A stretch of DNA of 64,000 nt from Viscum album. Its lineage: Eukaryota; Streptophyta; Magnoliopsida; Santalales; Viscaceae. The position numbers were made by a program, and so were the translations under genes. Position 1 is the stretch's first letter, and every line of letters begins with the position of its first letter. The notes under the pieces are model-generated. The model did no database searches. It was not told the origin of the DNA and saw only the letters and a program-made list of their open reading frames with translations. Shown here piece by piece: positions 60,601 through 64,000 of this stretch. Location: the NCBI GenBank assembly GCA_963277665.1, contig OY728152.1, forward strand, positions 1,187,934,357 to 1,187,998,356. The letters run 5' to 3'.

Positions 60601-60874
60601 TAATTGCCCATATGATAGAACAAATCCTAATTTTCAGCAGAAAAACACCAAATCACATGGGATGTTCTCCAAGATTTGAGAGAACCCCTCAAATCCATTA
60701 ACAAATTTATAAAATGGACTCTATTAATTAAAAAAAAATAGATATCCCTAAACATTAGGTCATTTTACCTTTAAAAATATATCCATCCCAAAGAATCCCT
60801 CAAGCATGTCTAAACAAAGATGATAAACAAATCATAAAATAGGGAGTTCCTAAAAAGCATAGTGGGTTGTTAAA
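54640..60874 (-). repeat. Family E LTR, copy 2: 3' LTR of Ty3/gypsy element 4
   Basis: On the minus strand it starts at 60874 (TTTAACAACCC, probably from TGTAACA) directly after a short purine tract and the element 4 integrase. It ends near 54640 (AGTGACA). The part from 54640 to about 56800 aligns clearly with 741-945 and 1816-3900. The start resembles the element 1 LTR start: 60800-60874 and 31147-31211 share aaacaaaga, a taaaaa run, catag and the terminal gggt-gtta. A block of different character lies at about 56820-58960. Without it the LTR is about 4.1 kb. Confidence 0.6.
56820..58960. repeat. Higher G+C block inside the family E LTR, candidate nested insertion
   Basis: This block has more G+C and fewer A/T runs than the LTR sequence around it and has no counterpart in family E copy 1. 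It begins around tagtctcccacttgggcatg (56820) and includes 57180-57440, with a repeated theme (catccctc..., ttaggttga/ttgggtgag), and 57760-58090, which is fairly G+C-rich. No protein is readable. It may be a solo LTR or internal fragment of another, perhaps Copia-type, element. Edges and target-site duplication are not fixed. Confidence 0.35.
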
Positions 60875-60886
60875 ATCTCCCAAAAT
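60875..60886 (-). other. Element 4 polypurine tract
   Basis: The minus strand reads ATTTTGGGAGAT directly before the LTR start TTTAACAACCC. It is short and contains T's, so it is partly decayed, but it sits between the integrase tail and the LTR as expected. Confidence 0.5.
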
Positions 60887-60989
60887 AAATGATTTAGAAC
60901 CCCAAAATCACTAATATTAATGGAATATAATAAATTTAAGACCACTTATAACTCATTAACAATTACCTATACCACATTTCATGGTTATC

Positions 60990-62250
60990 GCATCCACACT
61001 ACTATAGTATTAAGATAAGAGGAATCATTTTATCATGTAGTACCTTCTCTTAGTGATCCGTAATATGAACTGTCAACTCAACCAAAGTGGTGTCGGTCTC
61101 AATATCATTATCCTCCCACATAATCACATCATAAAAATATTTTATGTACATCCTCATCAAGGAAAAATGAAACACATCACGGATATATGTCAAATCAAAC
61201 ATAATGTCTAACCGATAGGCCACCTTTCCATATCATCCAATGATCTCAAATGGGCCCAAAAACATAAGTGTAAACTTACCTTGATTACCCAACCAATTAT
61301 TCAACAAGTGAGGTGAAACTCTAAGAAAATATTTATAACCAACCTCAATCTAAAGCGTCCAATGAATATTTTCCACATAAGGATTCTGATGACTCTATTC
61401 CATGATCAATATCCTCTAAATCAACTACACCATATCTATCATCTCCTAAATAAGACTCATCCAAACCAATGACCTCCCTACCAAATATTCCCAGAATAAG
61501 GTTGATCTACATGTCCACCATTAAAAATCCTAGAATGGTTCCATATTTATCAAATCCTAATAAATATTTTTATAGTAAAACTCAACCAAAGGAAAAAAAT
61601 CCCAAGATCAACCATAATTAAGGACACAAGAATAGAGCATATCCTAAAGATCTGAGAATGTCCTCTCTGGATTCCCATACATATTTGGATGATAATATAT
61701 ACTCAATATAATTTGGGAACACATTTCATCCTATATACCTTTCCAGAAATTGGATGTGAACATTTTTTCCATGTTAGATACAATTTCATAGGGAACCCCA
61801 TCAAGTCTCAGAATCTCTCAGACATACAAGTCCCCCCATTATTCCTATTTTATTTTCTACTTGATAGGGATGAAATATATCACTTTTTCAAGTTAATAAT
61901 TGATCACACAAATAATATCATTCCCAATTGGAGAATTTGGAAATCCAAATAATAAATCAGTAGAAATCTAATCCCACTTCCATACTAGAATGGGTAAGTG
62001 CTATAACAAATTTCATGTCTCTAGTGTTCCACTTTAATTCTATGAAAATTAATACTCCACAATACACAATCTGAAATTAACCCCATGATCCCCAAACACA
62101 AATACTGACATATTAAGTTTTGATATATCATTTAATCCGTAGGATTTGTGAACAAATAAGGATGGTGTCCACTTTCCATTTAATCCTAACTCATAGAAAA
62201 TGGAACAACCAACCTATCATGGAAGCACAAAGTGCCACTAGGAGACTTTG
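60990..62250 (-). pseudogene. Element 4 integrase remnant
   Basis: Minus-strand integrase. The core reads ISTDLLFGFPNSPIGNDII (about 61925-61980) with the first catalytic Asp kept. GVPYEIVSNMEKMFTSNFW (about 61750-61805) has Asn where the second Asp should be. YHPNMYGNPERTFSDL (about 61660-61705) keeps the Glu. The C-terminal domain reads LGPFEII-like GPFEIIG (about 61240), YGKVAYRLDIMFDLTYIRDV and FHFSLMRMYIKYF (61130-61230). A tail, ETDTTLVELTVHITD, follows to about 61050. Several stops and frame changes are present. Confidence 0.8.
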
Positions 62251-63000
62251 GACACTCACCTAAGGTCTCCCTAAAAAATTAATTCTACCCAAGAATTGGC
62301 ATTCAGTTTATATAACCTTATCAAGCCAAAATCACTCATAAAAAGATGATTCATCTTTCATCACAACCAAGAACACCTTTCCACTAACCACTTTTAATCC
62401 CAAGATCATCTTAGAAAACAAACTCATCATAGACCACTCCTCAACCAATTTCTTCATATATCATGTCAGTAACATTCTTCTCATCACATCAGAAACCGAA
62501 TTTCACTTCCCAAGGGTGAACAAAATATCAAAATCAAAAATCTGAAGATACTCCACCAAGAATCTATGTCACAAGTATGGATCTCTTGGAGTAAAAATAT
62601 ATTTTAGACTCTTATGATCAAAAAAAATTATAAACTACTCCCTGAAGAGATAGTGCCACCACATTTTTTGTTCATGAATAACCACTACCAGCTCTTCATT
62701 GTTAGTAGGGTAGTTATTCTCATGAAGGTATCACTAGCATTAGACATAGGCTATCACCTGTTTATCCTACATGAAAACACATCCCAACCCCATACCAGAA
62801 GCATTGAAGAAAACATCCAAACATGAATTTAGTTTTGGGAGAATCAAAATTGGTGTTTAATTCAACCTCTACTTCATCTCCTCAAAATATATCTAACACT
62901 TTTCATTCCAATCAAACTTTACATCCTTATGGGTAAGCTAATTTATTTATTATGCGAGCTTAGAGAAATCTTAAAACCCCATCTATATTAACTAGACAAA
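62251..63000 (-). pseudogene. Element 4 RNase H / RT connection remnant
   Basis: By position between RT and integrase. Traces on the minus strand near 62570-62640 read like FIIFFDHKSLKYIF, the RNase H block in which the Asp of 'tDHKSL' is kept. 62690-62780 corresponds to the upstream 'NY..HD.E' block. The rest is broken by stops and length changes. Plus-strand open frames here (for example 62614-62826) are accidental. Confidence 0.6.
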
Positions 63001-64000
63001 CCCATGAATCATTAGTTATCAAACGAATTTATTGGATAATTCTAGTACATAATAGACATTATCAATTTAGGATCCACTGAGACACCCCTCTTAGATATCA
63101 TGTGGCCTATAAATTTCACTTCATGGATACAAAAAATAACATTTGGAGAGCATACCATATAAATGATGATCTTAAAAAGGCTCAAATAATGATATCAAAA
63201 AGGTCCTTATGCTCCTCATCTATCTTAGAGTACACCAAAATATCATCCATAAACACAAAAACAAAATATTCCTAGAACTGATGAAGGGTTTGGGTCTTCA
63301 ATGTCATAAACACCATAGGAGCATTATTCATATCGAATGTCATAAATAGGAACTCATTATTCCCATACCATCTCCATAACAATGTCTTAGGTATAACTTC
63401 TTCTTAGACCCTCAACTGGTGGTACCCTGACCCCAAGTCAATCTTTGAAAACCAACATTCCCCTTGAAGATAATCAAAAAGGTCATTATTACTATGTAAA
63501 CACTTTTTGTCCTTAATGGTCTCATAATTCGACTTCCTATAGTAAATATAAAGTTTGAGGCCCTCGTATGACTTTATAGAAAAGAGGGCTAGAGAATCCC
63601 ATGGTAACAAACTAGGATGAAAACATCCTTTAGCCTCTAGGTCATAAATTTGTACCATATATTCCACCAACTCAATATCTTCCCTTAGATGTGATGGCAT
63701 GTAAATTTACATAATACCAAGGAGCATGTTAATAGTAAAATCGGCCACATTTGTGGTGGCAAACTAGAAAAAATTAATCGCAAAACCATAGGCTATGCAC
63801 ACACCACGATAAGAAGTTGAAAACCCAAACAAGGATCAGCTGAATCATTAAACTTCTCTGACAACTAGCAAGAGATTACCCCATAATAGGGAACAATAGG
63901 CCCTTCCCTTAAAAATATAGAGTCCAAATCACCCTGAAAGACGTGATTGTCCCCATTGATAGAAAACTATTGTACCAGACGATGATAATAGTCTATATGG
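63001..64000 (-). pseudogene. Element 4 reverse transcriptase remnant (runs off the window)
   Basis: Minus-strand RT. The open run 63404-63700 ends with LFDYLQGECWFSKIDLGSGY then HQLRV. After a stop it continues with NNEFLFMTFDMNNAPMVFM (about 63310-63365), and the catalytic box reads FVFMDDILVYSKIDEEH (about 63215-63265), with both Asp residues kept. Upstream, PWDSLALFSIKSYEGLKLYI matches the '[20 protein letters not shown]' region in degraded form. The N-terminal part, protease, gag and 5' LTR lie beyond position 64000. It is a Ty3/gypsy RT by motif and domain order. Confidence 0.85.

Noticed and set aside
741..60874. A single large segmental duplication explaining both E and F pairs
   Set aside because: The order is E-F on the left but F-E on the right, all in one orientation, which a simple tandem or inverted duplication cannot give. 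Separate LTR-element insertions fit better.
1..64000. CRISPR array, bacterial operons, riboswitches or tRNA genes
   Set aside because: No regular short repeats with spacers, no ribosome-binding or operon structure and no cloverleaf with A and B boxes was recognised. The content is eukaryotic retroelements.

Overview
This 64 kb window is A+T-rich nuclear plant DNA made almost entirely of old, nested retrotransposons. I see no intact cellular gene. The evidence for a plant is Ty3/gypsy gag-pol remnants of the chromovirus type (zinc knuckle, protease, RT, RNase H, integrase, chromodomain-like tail), primer-binding sites matching initiator-Met tRNA (TGGTATCAGAG), long LTRs of about 2.9 to 4 kb, an L1-type LINE fragment, and a miniature element carrying 5S rRNA sequence in its LTRs (Cassandra type). 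The density of decayed, nested long-LTR elements suggests a large-genome species. Which species cannot be told from the sequence.

Layout from left to right. (1) 741-5703 is one copy of a long LTR ('family E'), interrupted at about 945-1815 by a minus-strand Cassandra-like TRIM with two 5S-like domains. (2) From about 6600 a second old repeat ('family F') begins; its pieces lie at 6600-6905, 31217-35782 and 46025-46275, and a second copy lies at 49690-54634. (3) Inserted in F copy 1 is Ty3/gypsy element 1 (minus, 6906-31211, TSD taagg). Its 5' LTR is itself split by Ty3/gypsy element 2 (plus, 17615-29822). (4) Also in F copy 1 is Ty3/gypsy element 3 (plus, 35783-46024), the best preserved, with LTRs of 2870 and 2868 bp and every pol domain recognisable. 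(5) 46276-49690 holds unclassified DNA and an L1-type LINE fragment. (6) F copy 2 is cut at 54634 by a minus-strand Ty3/gypsy element 4 of family E: its 3' LTR is about 54640-60874, with an extra block near 56820-58960, and its pol runs from about 61000 past the right edge.

No element is coding-competent as read. Each gag-pol carries many stops and frameshifts, and several catalytic residues are replaced. The relative order of events is readable: F and E are oldest; element 1 entered F; element 2 entered the 5' LTR of element 1; element 3 entered F and looks youngest; Cassandra entered an E LTR. Three insertions can be checked against a second repeat copy that lacks them. All alignments were made by eye, so boundaries of families E and F are approximate, while those of elements 1, 2 and 3 are near base resolution.
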